The notes beneath the pieces were generated by a model. It was given only the letters and a program-made list of their open reading frames with translations. It had not been told where the DNA came from and searched no databases. A DNA stretch of 64,000 nucleotides from Chitinophagales bacterium (GTDB lineage Bacteria; Bacteroidota; Bacteroidia; Chitinophagales; Chitinophagaceae), in NCBI GenBank assembly GCA_017303335.1, contig JAFLBK010000001.1, forward strand, positions 377,001 through 441,000. Direction: 5' to 3'. This document shows, one piece after another, positions 41,061 through 50,809 of this stretch. The translations under genes and the position numbers were made by a program. The number at the start of each line of letters is the position of its first letter. Position 1 is the first letter of the stretch.

Positions 41061-42245
41061 ATGCCTTTCCGAAAAATAATCAACGATCCCGTGTATGGTT
41101 TTATTACCATCGACGACGAATTGATCAACCGGGTAATCGTACATCCCTATTTTCAGCGGCTGCGCCGGATCAACCAGATGGCCATGGCCAACCTGGTATA
41201 CCCGGGCGCTGTGCACAGCCGCCTGCATCATGCCCTGGGCGCCTATCACCTGATGTGCAGCGCCCTGCAGGAATTAAAAAGCAAGGGAGTTGATATCAGC
41301 CCGGCAGAAGAACAGGGAGCCCGGATCGCGATCCTGCTGCATGATACCGGCCACGGACCCTTCAGCCATGCGCTGGAGCATGTGCTCATTGAAGGCATGC
41401 ACCACGAAAAGATATCGCTGATGATCATGCATGAACTGAACAAACAGTTCGACGGGCAATTGCAACTGGCGCTCGACATATTCACGGACCAGTATCCCAA
41501 AAAATTCCTTTACCAGCTCATCAGCGGGCAACTCGATGTTGACCGCATGGATTATCTCACCCGCGACAGTTTTTTTACCGGTGTGCACGAAGGCGTGATC
41601 GGGTATGACCGTATCCTGAAAATGCTTACCGTACACAACGGCGAACTGATGGTGGAAGAAAAAGGCATCTATTCGATCGAAAAATTCCTGGTAGCCCGCC
41701 GGCTCATGTACTGGCAGGTGTACCTGCATAAAACGGTTCTCTGTGCCGAGCAGATGCTGAAACGGATCATCAAACGGGCCAAGCACATTAAAGCGAAAAC
41801 GCAGCTGCCGCTCGACAAATTCATCAACCAGCCTATCCAGGAGGTAACGCTGGAAGAATTCTGCAGCCTCGACGATTACGACCTGCTCGCCGCCATCAAG
41901 GGATGGTGCACGCACGAAGACAAGGTGCTTTCCTTCCTCTGCCGCGGCATCATAAACCGGCAGTTACTCAAGGTGCAGCTCACCGGAACACCGCCAGCTG
42001 CATCCCTGCTCGCCGAAAAAACCGCGGATGCCTGCGCACGGTTCGGATTGAGCCCCGAAGACGCTTCCTGGCTGGTATTCGAAGGCGATGTATCGAGCAG
42101 CACCTACAACATGAAAAAGGATCATATCCATATCCTGTTCAAGAACGGAGACGTAAAGGATATTTCGGAAGTGGACAATGCCCTCATCAACCAAAACCTG
42201 ATGGGCGCTGTTAAAAAATATTACATTTGCTACCCAAGAGTATAG
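41061..42245 (+). CDS. HD-domain phosphohydrolase
   Basis: 394 residues from the ATG at 41061. The HD motif set is complete: QRLRRINQMAMANLVYPGAVHSR is led by the arginine helix, then SRLHHALGAYHL and ILLHDTGHGPFSHALEH with the HD pair, and later LDVDRMDYLTRDSFFTGVH. This is the COG1078 (YwfO-like) group related to dGTPases. The substrate is likely a nucleotide but is not determined. It is flanked on both sides by intergenic self-complementary words and followed by lpxD. Confidence 0.9.
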   Translation: MPFRKIINDPVYGFITIDDELINRVIVHPYFQRLRRINQMAMANLVYPGAVHSRLHHALGAYHLMCSALQELKSKGVDISPAEEQGARIAILLHDTGHGPFSHALEHVLIEGMHHEKISLMIMHELNKQFDGQLQLALDIFTDQYPKKFLYQLISGQLDVDRMDYLTRDSFFTGVHEGVIGYDRILKMLTVHNGELMVEEKGIYSIEKFLVARRLMYWQVYLHKTVLCAEQMLKRIIKRAKHIKAKTQLPLDKFINQPIQEVTLEEFCSLDDYDLLAAIKGWCTHEDKVLSFLCRGIINRQLLKVQLTGTPPAASLLAEKTADACARFGLSPEDASWLVFEGDVSSSTYNMKKDHIHILFKNGDVKDISEVDNALINQNLMGAVKKYYICYPRV

Positions 42246-42340
42246 CCACCAGCTGATGGTTCATCTTTTATATTTCATGGAAAATACAATCAGCCATGAA
42301 CCATGAACCATACGCTGTGAACCATTAACCATCAACCACT
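42246..42340. repeat. Degenerate AACCAT/ATGGTT word cluster before lpxD
   Basis: The gap holds GATGGTTCAT, then ATGAACCATGAACCATACG, ACCATTAACC and CCATCAACCA, which are mutually complementary and can fold back on one another. Similar words are at 40861-40940. They could be a decayed tandem repeat or a dispersed family of small folding elements. Confidence 0.6.
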
Positions 42341-43390
42341 ATGCAGTTCACCGCAGCACAAATAGCCATGATGATCAACGGCAAGGTAGAAGGCAATGCC
42401 GACGCCGCTGTTGGTTCTTTCGGAAAGATCGAAGAAGCGCAGGCAGGCCAGTTATCTTTTTTGGCCAATCCCAAATACGAAGAATATTTATACAGCACCC
42501 GGGCCAGCATCATCATCATCAATGAGGCGCAGGAACTGAAACAGCCGATCGGCGCCACGCTCATCCGTGTACCCGACGCGTATTCCGCGTTCGCCACGCT
42601 GCTGGATAAATACCAGCAGATACAACGGCAGCAACTGAGCGGCATCCAGCAACCGGTTTACATCGCGGCCACCGCCAAAACAGGCGACAATGTCTTCATC
42701 GGCGCCTTCGCCTACCTCGGCGAAAACGTGATCCTGGGCAATGGCGTGAAGGTTTACCCCCATGTTTTCCTGGGCGATAATGTGATCGTGGGCGATCATA
42801 CCATCCTTCATCCCGGCGTACGGATATACCACGACTGCGTGATCGGTAAACACGTAACCATACATGCAGGCACCGTGATCGGCAGCGACGGGTTTGGCTT
42901 TGCCCCGCAGGCCGACGGCAGCCTGAAAAAAGTACCGCAGATCGGCAATGTGATCATAGAAGATCATGTAGAGATCGGCGCCAACACCACCATCGACAGG
43001 GCCACCATCGGCAGCACCCTCATCAAGTCGGGCGCTAAACTCGACAACCTCCTGCAGATCGCTCACAACGTGGAAGTGGGTAATAATTCCGTGATCGCCG
43101 CACAAACCGGTATCAGCGGAAGCACCAAGGTGGGCAAGAACGTTATGATCGGCGGACAGGTAGGTATTGTTGGTCATCTGAAGATCGCCGATGGCGCCAA
43201 AATAAATGCCCAGAGCGGCGTAAGCAAATCCATCAAAACACCCAATACAGCCGTTACCGGTTCGCCCGCTTTTGAATATACCGCGGCGCTCCGCAGCCAG
43301 GTGGCCAGCCGCAACCTGCCCGAACTGGAAAAGCGGGTCGCCGAACTGGAGAAATTGCTCAAAGAACTCACAACCAGCAACAAGGTCTGA
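42341..43390 (+). CDS. lpxD: UDP-3-O-acylglucosamine N-acyltransferase
   Basis: 349 residues. The N-terminal uridine-binding domain (about 1-95) is followed by a left-handed beta-helix of hexapeptide repeats ([54 protein letters not shown]) and a C-terminal helix ([15 protein letters not shown]). It adds the second hydroxy-acyl chain in lipid A synthesis at the inner membrane's cytoplasmic side. With lpxC-fabZ and lpxA downstream this forms the conserved Bacteroidota lipid A cluster, here interrupted by a DUF5686 gene. Confidence 0.96.
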   Translation: MQFTAAQIAMMINGKVEGNADAAVGSFGKIEEAQAGQLSFLANPKYEEYLYSTRASIIIINEAQELKQPIGATLIRVPDAYSAFATLLDKYQQIQRQQLSGIQQPVYIAATAKTGDNVFIGAFAYLGENVILGNGVKVYPHVFLGDNVIVGDHTILHPGVRIYHDCVIGKHVTIHAGTVIGSDGFGFAPQADGSLKKVPQIGNVIIEDHVEIGANTTIDRATIGSTLIKSGAKLDNLLQIAHNVEVGNNSVIAAQTGISGSTKVGKNVMIGGQVGIVGHLKIADGAKINAQSGVSKSIKTPNTAVTGSPAFEYTAALRSQVASRNLPELEKRVAELEKLLKELTTSNKV

Positions 43391-43464
43391 GCAACCACGG
43401 TAAAACACCGGTTGCGCCCGTATTCCCTTAACATTTTAACAGCCCGATTGGCCTGAAAATAAAA

Positions 43465-43472
43465 TATCTTTG
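43465..43472 (+). promoter_or_regulatory. Candidate -7 box TATCTTTG for the DUF5686 gene
   Basis: TATCTTTG fits TAnnTTTG and lies 37 bases before the TTG start at 43510, in the 119-base gap after lpxD. It suggests the gene has its own promoter inside the lpx cluster. The same octamer occurs before lpxC-fabZ. Confidence 0.5.
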
Positions 43473-43509
43473 GCCGGTTAATCCCATACCCGATTTTAAA
43501 ATTGAACTT

Positions 43510-46014
43510 TTGCGTACTTCCAGGTTTCTGATATCAATCGCCTTTATTGTTTTTCTTTCACCCGCCATCCTGGGTCAATCGCTTACCCTTACCGGTAAGA
43601 TCATCGACGGGCATACCAAGGAACCGGTAAGTTACGCTTCGGTATACTTCGCCCGTTCGGGCGTGGGAAAGACATCCGACAGTTCGGGGAACTTTTCCTT
43701 CTACTTCAATAATTTCAGTAAAGACACGCTGGTGGTAAGTTATGTGGGATACAGCCTCTACAGGATCCCCGTTTCTTCGCTCAACAATAATAAACCGCTG
43801 CTCATCCAGCTGGAACGCGGGCTGATGAACGACGGCGTGGTGGTCCGTTCCAAAGTGAACAAGGGCTTGTTCCTCTGGCGCAAGATCATGAGTAAAAAGA
43901 AGCAGTACAATCGGTACGATCTTCCCAATTTCTCGTACGAAGCCTATAATAAACTCGAGATCGACATCAAGAACTTCAATGCCAACAAGGCAAGAAAGAA
44001 TTTCATACTGAAGAATTTCTCCTTCATCTTCGACAACATCGACAGCACGTCTGAAGCTGTTCCTTTCCTGCCGGTGTACCTGATCGAAAGCCTGAGTGAT
44101 TATGCCTACCAGAAGAACCCGAAAAAATATTTTGAGAACATCAAGGCCAGCAATACCAAGGGAGTAGAGAATGAAAGCTTCAGCAAGCTGATGGGTGTGA
44201 TGAACCAGAACGTGAACATCTACAGCAATTTCGTGAATGTGATGGACAAGGATTTCATCAGCCCCTTCAACGACAATGGCGACTCCTATTACAATTTCGC
44301 CGTGCCGGATACCCAATTGCTGAACGGGAAGAAACTCTTTCATTTCGTATTCACCCCGAAACGCCCGGGGCAGAACACCTTCCAGGGCGATGCCTGGGTA
44401 TTGGAACGCACCTTCCAGATCACCAGGATATCCCTGTACCTGGGTAAGGATGCCAACATCAACTACATCGACCGCATCAGCGTTTTCCAGGAGTTCATTC
44501 CCATGAGCGATTCGATCTTCTTCCTGAGCCGCGATAAGTTCTTTGCCGACTTCAGGGCCCTGGGCAAGAATTCGCTCACCCTCATCGGTCGAAAATCAAC
44601 TTCATACAAAGACATCGTCATCAACAGCGATTCGATCTCGAACCTGTTCAGCAACCAGCGGGTGGAGGAACTGGTGAAAACAGGTGAAAGTCTGACCAAG
44701 ATACCCGACTCGGCCTGGGCCCGCCTGCGGCACGATACACTTTCCAAAAACGAGCAGGCGATTTACGCAACCGTCGACAAGTTGCTGGAGATGCCGAAGT
44801 TCAAAAAAGTACGGCGCAACCTGCTCTTCCTGGCCAGCGGTTACCGCAAGATCGGCAACTACGAGATCGGCCCCTGGTTCAACTGGATCAGCGCCAACCA
44901 GTGGGAAGGAACCCGCCTGCGCTTCGACCTGGGCACGAACACCTATTTCAATAAAGACCTTTACCTGCACGGATACCTTGCCTACGGCTTCCGCGACAAG
45001 TCATTCAAGGGAAAGGCAGAAGCCTACTGGATCATCAAGCGCAAACCCAACTGGCTGCGCCTGCACGCCGCGTACACCGATGATGTAGACAATGGCATCA
45101 ACCAGGTGGGCGAAGTAAGCCAGGATAATATCTTCTCCCTGGCCATCCGCAAACCCAATGTTACCCGCAAGTTCATCCGCACCCGGGATATCCGGTTCGA
45201 GGTATTCCATGAATTGGGTAAGGGTTTCTCCACCGAATGGTTCATCGTTCACCGGCAACATACGCCCTTACAGAGCCTGCCGGTCAAATCGTACTACCCG
45301 GTTAGCGGCGGCACCCCCCTTACCAATTTCGAAGTGGCGCTCAAACTGCGTTTCGCATACCTCGAGCGTTTCCTTGAAACCGATTATTTCCGTACATCGC
45401 TGGGCACCAAATATCCCATCGTGGAGTTCATGTTCACCAAAGGCATCAAGGGTATTTTCAACAGCGCTTACAACTACAGCAAGTATTCACTCGCGATCAA
45501 GGATTTCATGAAGATCTCGCCCTATGGCACGCTCCGGTATAAAGTGTACGGCGGCCTGGTGGATGGAACATTGCCCTTTACCCTGCTCGAGAATCACCCG
45601 GGCAACGACCTGTTTTATTACAGTCCCGCCTCGTACAACCTGATGAACCGCTTCGAATACCTGAGCGACAAATACGCCGGTGTGAACGTTGAACACAATT
45701 TCGGCTCGGGTCTTTTCCGTTTCATCCCGCTCACCCGCAAACTGAAATGGCGGCAGTTCTGGAACGTGAAAGCGCTCTGGGGTTCACTAAGCGATGCCAA
45801 TATCGCCGCCAACTACGTGATCGATACCCTGGGCAACAAGGTACCGGCCTTTAAAAACCTGAACAGCAAAACCTATCTTGAAGTTGGTACCGGTATCGAT
45901 AATATCCTCAAAGTACTGCGGCTCGACCTCGTATGGCGTGTTTCGCCCACACCCATTTATGCCGGTAAGAAGAACCAGTTCGGCGCTTTCGTAAGCTTCC
46001 AGTTCCAGTTCTAA
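43510..46014 (+). CDS. DUF5686 outer-membrane protein with carboxypeptidase-regulatory-like domain
   Basis: 834 residues from a TTG start. A signal peptide (about 1-22, LSPAILGQ) is followed by a CarboxypepD_reg-like beta-sandwich (about 24-105; GKIIDGHTKEPVSYASVYFA, LVVSYVGYSLY). A long region with the DUF5686 pattern (about 120-834) ends in alternating beta strands and an aromatic C-terminus (FGAFVSFQFQF as GAFVSFQFQF), so it is probably a beta-barrel at the outer membrane. No function is established. Insertion between lpxD and lpxC suggests an envelope role. Confidence 0.83.
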   Translation: MRTSRFLISIAFIVFLSPAILGQSLTLTGKIIDGHTKEPVSYASVYFARSGVGKTSDSSGNFSFYFNNFSKDTLVVSYVGYSLYRIPVSSLNNNKPLLIQLERGLMNDGVVVRSKVNKGLFLWRKIMSKKKQYNRYDLPNFSYEAYNKLEIDIKNFNANKARKNFILKNFSFIFDNIDSTSEAVPFLPVYLIESLSDYAYQKNPKKYFENIKASNTKGVENESFSKLMGVMNQNVNIYSNFVNVMDKDFISPFNDNGDSYYNFAVPDTQLLNGKKLFHFVFTPKRPGQNTFQGDAWVLERTFQITRISLYLGKDANINYIDRISVFQEFIPMSDSIFFLSRDKFFADFRALGKNSLTLIGRKSTSYKDIVINSDSISNLFSNQRVEELVKTGESLTKIPDSAWARLRHDTLSKNEQAIYATVDKLLEMPKFKKVRRNLLFLASGYRKIGNYEIGPWFNWISANQWEGTRLRFDLGTNTYFNKDLYLHGYLAYGFRDKSFKGKAEAYWIIKRKPNWLRLHAAYTDDVDNGINQVGEVSQDNIFSLAIRKPNVTRKFIRTRDIRFEVFHELGKGFSTEWFIVHRQHTPLQSLPVKSYYPVSGGTPLTNFEVALKLRFAYLERFLETDYFRTSLGTKYPIVEFMFTKGIKGIFNSAYNYSKYSLAIKDFMKISPYGTLRYKVYGGLVDGTLPFTLLENHPGNDLFYYSPASYNLMNRFEYLSDKYAGVNVEHNFGSGLFRFIPLTRKLKWRQFWNVKALWGSLSDANIAANYVIDTLGNKVPAFKNLNSKTYLEVGTGIDNILKVLRLDLVWRVSPTPIYAGKKNQFGAFVSFQFQF

Positions 46015-46126
46015 CTGATAGCCCATCCAGCCTGTTCCTGATAGGGCATACCGGGCTGCCGGGTTCGCGGAAATCCTACCCTCTAAAGCTCATTTTCAAT
46101 AAATAGCAAGGGCAGCGTATTTTGAA

Positions 46127-46134
46127 TATCTTTG
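46127..46134 (+). promoter_or_regulatory. Candidate -7 box TATCTTTG for lpxC-fabZ
   Basis: TATCTTTG fits TAnnTTTG and ends 19 bases before the ATG at 46154, which would give a leader of roughly a dozen bases. The gene after DUF5686 thus probably has its own promoter. Confidence 0.5.
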
Positions 46135-46153
46135 CAGGCAAATTTTGGCACAC

Positions 46154-47560
46154 ATGGATAAATCCTTTAATCCAGACAAACAACATACACTGGCGGGTGC
46201 GGTAAGCATCTCCGGTACCGGTCTTCATTCCGGCATCAATGTAGACATGACCCTGCGGCCGGCCAATCCTGGATTTGGCTTCCAGTTTCAGCGGATCGAC
46301 CTGGCGGGCATGCCCGTGATCAAGGCCGATTGCGACCTGGTGACCGATACCTCCCGTGGTACCACCCTGGAAAAAGGAGAGGCCAAAGTAAGCACCGTAG
46401 AACATATACTGGCCGCACTTGTGGGCATGGGAGTAGACAATTGCCTGATTGAAGTGAATGGCCCCGAGATACCCATCATCGATGGAAGCAGCGAACCCTT
46501 TGTAGAGATTATCGCCGAAGCCGGCGTGGTTGAACAGGACGCCGCCAAGGCCTGGTATACCATCGACACCAATATTTCGTATTTCGATGACGTAAAGAAA
46601 GTGGAGATGACCGCCCTTCCCTCCATCAACTACCAGGTAACCACGCTCATCGATTTCAACAGCCCGGTTTTGGGCACCCAGCACGCGGGCCTGAAGTCGA
46701 TGAAAGAGTTCCGGGCCGAGATAGCGCCCTGCCGCACCTTCTGCTTTTTGCATGAACTGGAAATGCTGCTCGACAATAACCTGATCAAGGGCGGCGATAT
46801 CAACAACGCCATCGTGGTGGTGGACAAACCCGTTACCGATGAGGAAATGGAACGGCTGGCAAAAGCCTTCGGCCGTAAAAAAGTGGAAGTGAAAAGCGAA
46901 GGATATCTCAACAACCTGGAGCTGCGTTTCGCCAATGAACCGGCCCGTCATAAACTGCTCGATGTGGTGGGCGACCTGGCCCTGATCGGTTATCCCATCA
47001 AGGCGCACATCATTGCCAACCGCCCCGGCCACAGCAGCAACGTGGAGTTTGCCAAAAAGATCAAGCAGTACATAAAGAAAAACAAACACACCCGCGACAT
47101 CCCGATCTACGATCCCAACCGGGAACCGGTATACACGCAGCAGCAGATCGAGAAAACATTGCCGCACCGCTTTCCCTTCATCCTCGTGGATAAGATCATT
47201 GAACTCACCGATACGCAGATCGTGGGCATCAAGAATGTGACCTTCAATGAATACTTCTTCCAGGGACACTTTCCCGGCAACCCGGTAATGCCCGGTGTGC
47301 TGCAGATCGAAGCGCTGGCGCAAACCGGCGGATTGCTTTGCATCAATGCCATGCCCGATGGGCAGTACGACACCTATTTCCTGAAGATCGATAACTGCAA
47401 ATTCAAACAGAAAGTGGTACCCGGCGATACGCTGATCCTGAAAATGGAACTCATCGAACCCATCCGCCGCGGCATCTGCGTGATGCGGGGCAGCGTGTAC
47501 GTGGGCAATAAATTATGTACCGAGGCCGACCTGACCGCCCAATTGGTAAAAAGAAATTAA
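46154..47560 (+). CDS. Bifunctional LpxC-FabZ
   Basis: 468 residues from the ATG at 46154. Residues about 1-310 are LpxC, the zinc UDP-3-O-acyl-GlcNAc deacetylase and committed step of lipid A: KVSTVEHILAALVGMGVDN and HKLLDVVGDLALIG carry zinc ligands. Residues about 325-468 are FabZ, the 3-hydroxyacyl-ACP dehydratase: LPHRFPFILVDKIIE and GHFPGNPVMPGVLQIEALAQ hold the active-site His and Glu. The fusion is standard in Bacteroidota and links lipid A with fatty-acid supply. It is followed by lpxA after 47 bases. Confidence 0.97.
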   Translation: MDKSFNPDKQHTLAGAVSISGTGLHSGINVDMTLRPANPGFGFQFQRIDLAGMPVIKADCDLVTDTSRGTTLEKGEAKVSTVEHILAALVGMGVDNCLIEVNGPEIPIIDGSSEPFVEIIAEAGVVEQDAAKAWYTIDTNISYFDDVKKVEMTALPSINYQVTTLIDFNSPVLGTQHAGLKSMKEFRAEIAPCRTFCFLHELEMLLDNNLIKGGDINNAIVVVDKPVTDEEMERLAKAFGRKKVEVKSEGYLNNLELRFANEPARHKLLDVVGDLALIGYPIKAHIIANRPGHSSNVEFAKKIKQYIKKNKHTRDIPIYDPNREPVYTQQQIEKTLPHRFPFILVDKIIELTDTQIVGIKNVTFNEYFFQGHFPGNPVMPGVLQIEALAQTGGLLCINAMPDGQYDTYFLKIDNCKFKQKVVPGDTLILKMELIEPIRRGICVMRGSVYVGNKLCTEADLTAQLVKRN

Positions 47561-47607
47561 ATATATTCGCTGACCACTTGTTATTCGCTCATCGCCAACT
47601 TAAGTAA

Positions 47608-48405
47608 ATGATCCATCCACACACGTACATTCACCCCAACGCCAAGTTGGCCACCAATGTAAAGGTTGATCCGTTCAGTGTTATCCATCAAAACGTAGAG
47701 ATCGGCGAGGGCACCTGGATCGGCAGTAACGTAACCATCATGGAAGGCGCCCGCATCGGCAAGAACTGCCGCATATTTCCCGGCGCCGTGATCGCCGCCA
47801 TTCCGCAGGATCTGAAATACGAAGGCGAACAAACCACCGTGGAAATCGGCGACAATACCACCATCCGCGAATTTGTCACCATCAACCGGGGAAGCAAGGA
47901 CCGCTGGACCACCAAGGTTGGCAAGAACTGCCTCATCATGGCCTACAGCCACCTGGCGCACGACTGTTTCATCGGCGATAACTGCATCATCAGCAACAAC
48001 ACACAGGTTGCGGGCCATGTTACCGTAGGCGACTGGGGCATACTGGCGGGCATGTGCGCCATTCACCAATTCGTGACCATCGGGCAACACGCATTTGTGA
48101 GCGGCGGTTCACTGGTAAGTAAAGATGTTCCTCCCTATATCAAGGCCGGGCGCAACCCGCTGAGTTATGCCGGCGTGAATTCGGTAGGACTGAAGCGCCG
48201 GGGTTTCACCATTGAAAAGATCAACCACATCCTCGATATCTACCGCATCATTTACAACAAAGGCATGAACACATCGCAGGCCCTGAACTACATCGAGGAA
48301 GAATTACCGGCCACCGACGAACGGGACGACATTGTAACCTTCATCCGGGAAAGCGGCAGGGGCATCATCAAACGCTTTACCAAGGGAAGCAGTGAAGATG
48401 AGTAA
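47608..48405 (+). CDS. lpxA: Acyl-ACP-UDP-N-acetylglucosamine O-acyltransferase
   Basis: 265 residues, normal length. First step of lipid A synthesis. Hexapeptide beta-helix repeats begin at once (VDPFSVIHQNVEIGEGTWIG). The VIAAIPQDLKYEGEQTTVEIG segment, the LAHDCFIGD catalytic His loop and the helical C-terminal part (GLKRRGFTIEKINHI) match LpxA and not LpxD. It belongs to the lpx cluster. Confidence 0.97.
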   Translation: MIHPHTYIHPNAKLATNVKVDPFSVIHQNVEIGEGTWIGSNVTIMEGARIGKNCRIFPGAVIAAIPQDLKYEGEQTTVEIGDNTTIREFVTINRGSKDRWTTKVGKNCLIMAYSHLAHDCFIGDNCIISNNTQVAGHVTVGDWGILAGMCAIHQFVTIGQHAFVSGGSLVSKDVPPYIKAGRNPLSYAGVNSVGLKRRGFTIEKINHILDIYRIIYNKGMNTSQALNYIEEELPATDERDDIVTFIRESGRGIIKRFTKGSSEDE

Positions 48406-48446
48406 CCCACATCCCTGAAGGACTGTTAAGAATGATCTATTGACGA

Positions 48447-49091
48447 ATGACCATCTCCTTACACAATACAGGCAAACGCTACAACCGGGAATGGATCTTC
48501 CGCCATTGTACCTACCGGTTCGAACAGGGAAAGAAATACGCCATCACCGGGTCGAACGGTTCGGGAAAATCAACATTACTCCAGGTGATCGCCGGCGCCA
48601 CCCTGCACAACGAAGGCACAATTGAATACAGGGATGCGGGATACCCGATACAGGATCAACGGCCTTCCGGTATCATTGAAGAAACAGAACACTATACATA
48701 CCTCGCCATCGCCGCTCCTTACCTCGAACTCATTGAAGAAATGACCGCCACCGAAATGCTGGAATTTCATGGGAAGTTCAAACGTTTTATTCCTTCGGTT
48801 TCCATCGCCGGTATTCTGCAGGTGGTGGGATTGGAGAAGGCGGCCCATAAACAGATCCGTTATTTCAGCAGCGGCATGAAACAGCGGTTGAAACTGGCCC
48901 AGGCTTTTTTCAGCGATACACCGGTGCTCATGCTCGATGAGCCCACCACCAACCTTGATGCCGACGGCATTGCCCTCTACCATTCATTGGTGAACAACTA
49001 CAGCAGCAACAGGCTGGTGATCGTAAGCAGCAACGACAAACAGGAATATGATTTCTGTGATGAAGTGATCCGGATCGGCGATTACAAATAA
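48447..49091 (+). CDS. ABC transporter ATP-binding protein
   Basis: 214 residues. Walker A GSNGSGKST (about 36-44), signature FSSGMKQRLKLAQAF (a variant of LSGGQ), Walker B VLMLDEPTTNLD, and a His-loop replacement near VIVSSNDKQEY. Short, a single domain and no permease is adjacent, so the partner is unknown. Position next to lpxA suggests an envelope substrate, but this is only context. Confidence 0.87.
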   Translation: MTISLHNTGKRYNREWIFRHCTYRFEQGKKYAITGSNGSGKSTLLQVIAGATLHNEGTIEYRDAGYPIQDQRPSGIIEETEHYTYLAIAAPYLELIEEMTATEMLEFHGKFKRFIPSVSIAGILQVVGLEKAAHKQIRYFSSGMKQRLKLAQAFFSDTPVLMLDEPTTNLDADGIALYHSLVNNYSSNRLVIVSSNDKQEYDFCDEVIRIGDYK

Positions 49092-49094
49092 AAC

Positions 49095-50309
49095 TCAGCG
49101 CCTGCTCGCTATCAGTAAATTCAGATCGGTGAACTTGAGGTCGAAGCGTTCGCTCAGATAGAAATTGGTCAGGCTTCCCTTAAAAAGATAGATCCCGCTG
49201 CGGATATTGATCTTGTGCCAGATGATGTTATCGATCCCCCCGTCTTCCCCGGTCTCCAGCATCAGCGGCATCAGCACGTTGCTGATGGCCTGCGAGGCGG
49301 TACGGGCAAAGCCGCTGGGAATATTGGGCACGCAGTAATGGATCACGTCGTATTTGCTGAACACGGGTTTCTCATGGGTGGTAACCTTGCTCGTTTCAAA
49401 ACAACCACCGTGATCGATACTCACATCCACGATCACGCTGCCGGGGCGCATGGTGCTTACGGTTTCTTCAGTCACCACGATCGGTGTCCGGCCGCCGGCG
49501 CCGCTCAGCGCTCCCACTGCCACATCGCAGGTTTTTAATTGCTTGGCCAGTATCTTGGGTTCGATCACCGAAGTCCACAACCGCACCCCGATATTATTCT
49601 GCAAGCGTTTCAGGCGGTAGATGCTGTTATCAAAAACCTTTACGCTGGCGCCCATGGCCAGGGCTGTACGTGCCGCGTATTCGCCCACGATGCCCGCCCC
49701 GATGATGATCACTTTTGTAGGCGGGATACCGCTGATACCTCCTACCAGTACGCCCTTCCCGTTATTTGTTTTGCTCAGGTACTGGCCAGCGATCAGCATC
49801 ACGGCACTGCCGGCAATCTCGCTCATGCTGCGAACAATGGGATTGTGGCCGCTGTCGTCTTTCAGGTTCTCGAAACTCAGGGCAGTGATCTTCTTCTCCA
49901 TCATCTTCTGCAGGATATCCCGCTTCATCACGGGCAGGTGTATCGGCGAAATGATATACTGGTTGGGCTTGAGCAATACACAATCTTCATCGCTTACCGG
50001 GGCGCTCTTGACAAGGATATCGCATTCGAACACTTCTTTCTTGCTGTAAGCGATTTTGGCTCCCGCGTCGCTGTAATCCTTGTCGGTATAACTGGCTCCG
50101 TCGCCGGCCTTGGTTTCCACCACCACCCGGTGCCCGTTGGCGATCATAACACCAACCGCTTCGGGCGTAAGCGCTATCCGGTTCTCGTTGAAGGAGGTTT
50201 CCCGGGGAATGCCGATCAGGAGTTCGGCGCCCTTGGGTCGTACGTCTAAGGTTTCTTCCAGTGTTTCGTAGCTGAAGGAGGATGATACAAAGGGTTTTGA
50301 CGTAGCCAT
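49095..50309 (-). CDS. ald: Alanine dehydrogenase
   Basis: 404 residues. Reversible NAD-dependent deamination of L-alanine to pyruvate. The substrate-binding GIPRETSFNENRIALTPEAV and the nucleotide fold VIIIGAGIVGEYAARTALAMGA (split at the fold) are clear, and GSVIVDVSIDHGGCFETSK is the conserved C-terminal part. It belongs to the alanine dehydrogenase/PNT family; PNT-type transhydrogenase alpha is the nearest alternative, but there is no beta subunit gene nearby. Second gene after tsaE. Confidence 0.92.
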   Translation of the reverse strand: MATSKPFVSSSFSYETLEETLDVRPKGAELLIGIPRETSFNENRIALTPEAVGVMIANGHRVVVETKAGDGASYTDKDYSDAGAKIAYSKKEVFECDILVKSAPVSDEDCVLLKPNQYIISPIHLPVMKRDILQKMMEKKITALSFENLKDDSGHNPIVRSMSEIAGSAVMLIAGQYLSKTNNGKGVLVGGISGIPPTKVIIIGAGIVGEYAARTALAMGASVKVFDNSIYRLKRLQNNIGVRLWTSVIEPKILAKQLKTCDVAVGALSGAGGRTPIVVTEETVSTMRPGSVIVDVSIDHGGCFETSKVTTHEKPVFSKYDVIHYCVPNIPSGFARTASQAISNVLMPLMLETGEDGGIDNIIWHKINIRSGIYLFKGSLTNFYLSERFDLKFTDLNLLIASRR

Positions 50310-50333
50310 AAACTTAGCGTTGAAGCTTACAAA

Positions 50334-50747
50334 TTACAAATTAATTCTCAGGTTTCGGGTATTGCCCGGCACCGTTTCGATATAGATGTGCAGCGTATCC
50401 GGTGGAAAGATGCCCGGAACTTTTTCGGGCCATTCCACCAGGCAGGTATGTCCCGAATAGAGGCAATCCTCCACCCCGGCATTGATGGCTTCCTGTTCAT
50501 CGCGGATGCGGTACAGGTCCATATGATACACTGTACCCCCATCTCCTTTTTTATATTGATTGATGATGGAGAAGGTAGGACTGCTGACCGTATCCTTCAC
50601 GCCCATTTTTTCACAAAGTGCGTGAATCAGGGTTGTTTTACCGGCGCCCATCTCGCCGTGAAAAGCCAGCACCGGGTAAGCGGCGGATGCTGCCAGCACC
50701 TGTGCGGCAACGGCATTGATCTGTTCAAGTGTGAAATTTACCTCCAT
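50334..50747 (-). CDS. tsaE: tRNA threonylcarbamoyladenosine synthesis ATPase TsaE
   Basis: 137 residues. P-loop GEMGAGKTTLIHALCEKMG (Walker A) with SSPTFSIINQYKKG, then YHMDLYRI and VEWPEKVP match TsaE (YjeE). With TsaB, C and D it makes the t6A modification of ANN-decoding tRNAs. Its start lies 63 bases from the divergent P-ATPase start, and ald follows 24 bases downstream. Confidence 0.93.
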   Translation of the reverse strand: MEVNFTLEQINAVAAQVLAASAAYPVLAFHGEMGAGKTTLIHALCEKMGVKDTVSSPTFSIINQYKKGDGGTVYHMDLYRIRDEQEAINAGVEDCLYSGHTCLVEWPEKVPGIFPPDTLHIYIETVPGNTRNLRINL

Positions 50748-50797
50748 GTTGCAAAGATATTTTCCTGCAATAGTAACCGGGCAACAATTCGCCGAAA

Positions 50798-50805
50798 TAA
50801 TTTTG
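50798..50805 (+). promoter_or_regulatory. Candidate -7 box TAATTTTG for the P-ATPase gene
   Basis: TAATTTTG fits TAnnTTTG and ends only 4 bases before the ATG at 50810. The transcript would then begin at or near the start codon, a nearly leaderless mRNA. Confidence 0.4.
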
Positions 50806-50809
50806 CCGT

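Noticed and set aside
46076..47323. 415-codon minus-strand frame opposite lpxC-fabZ
   Set aside because: Antisense shadow of LpxC-FabZ, which is certain.
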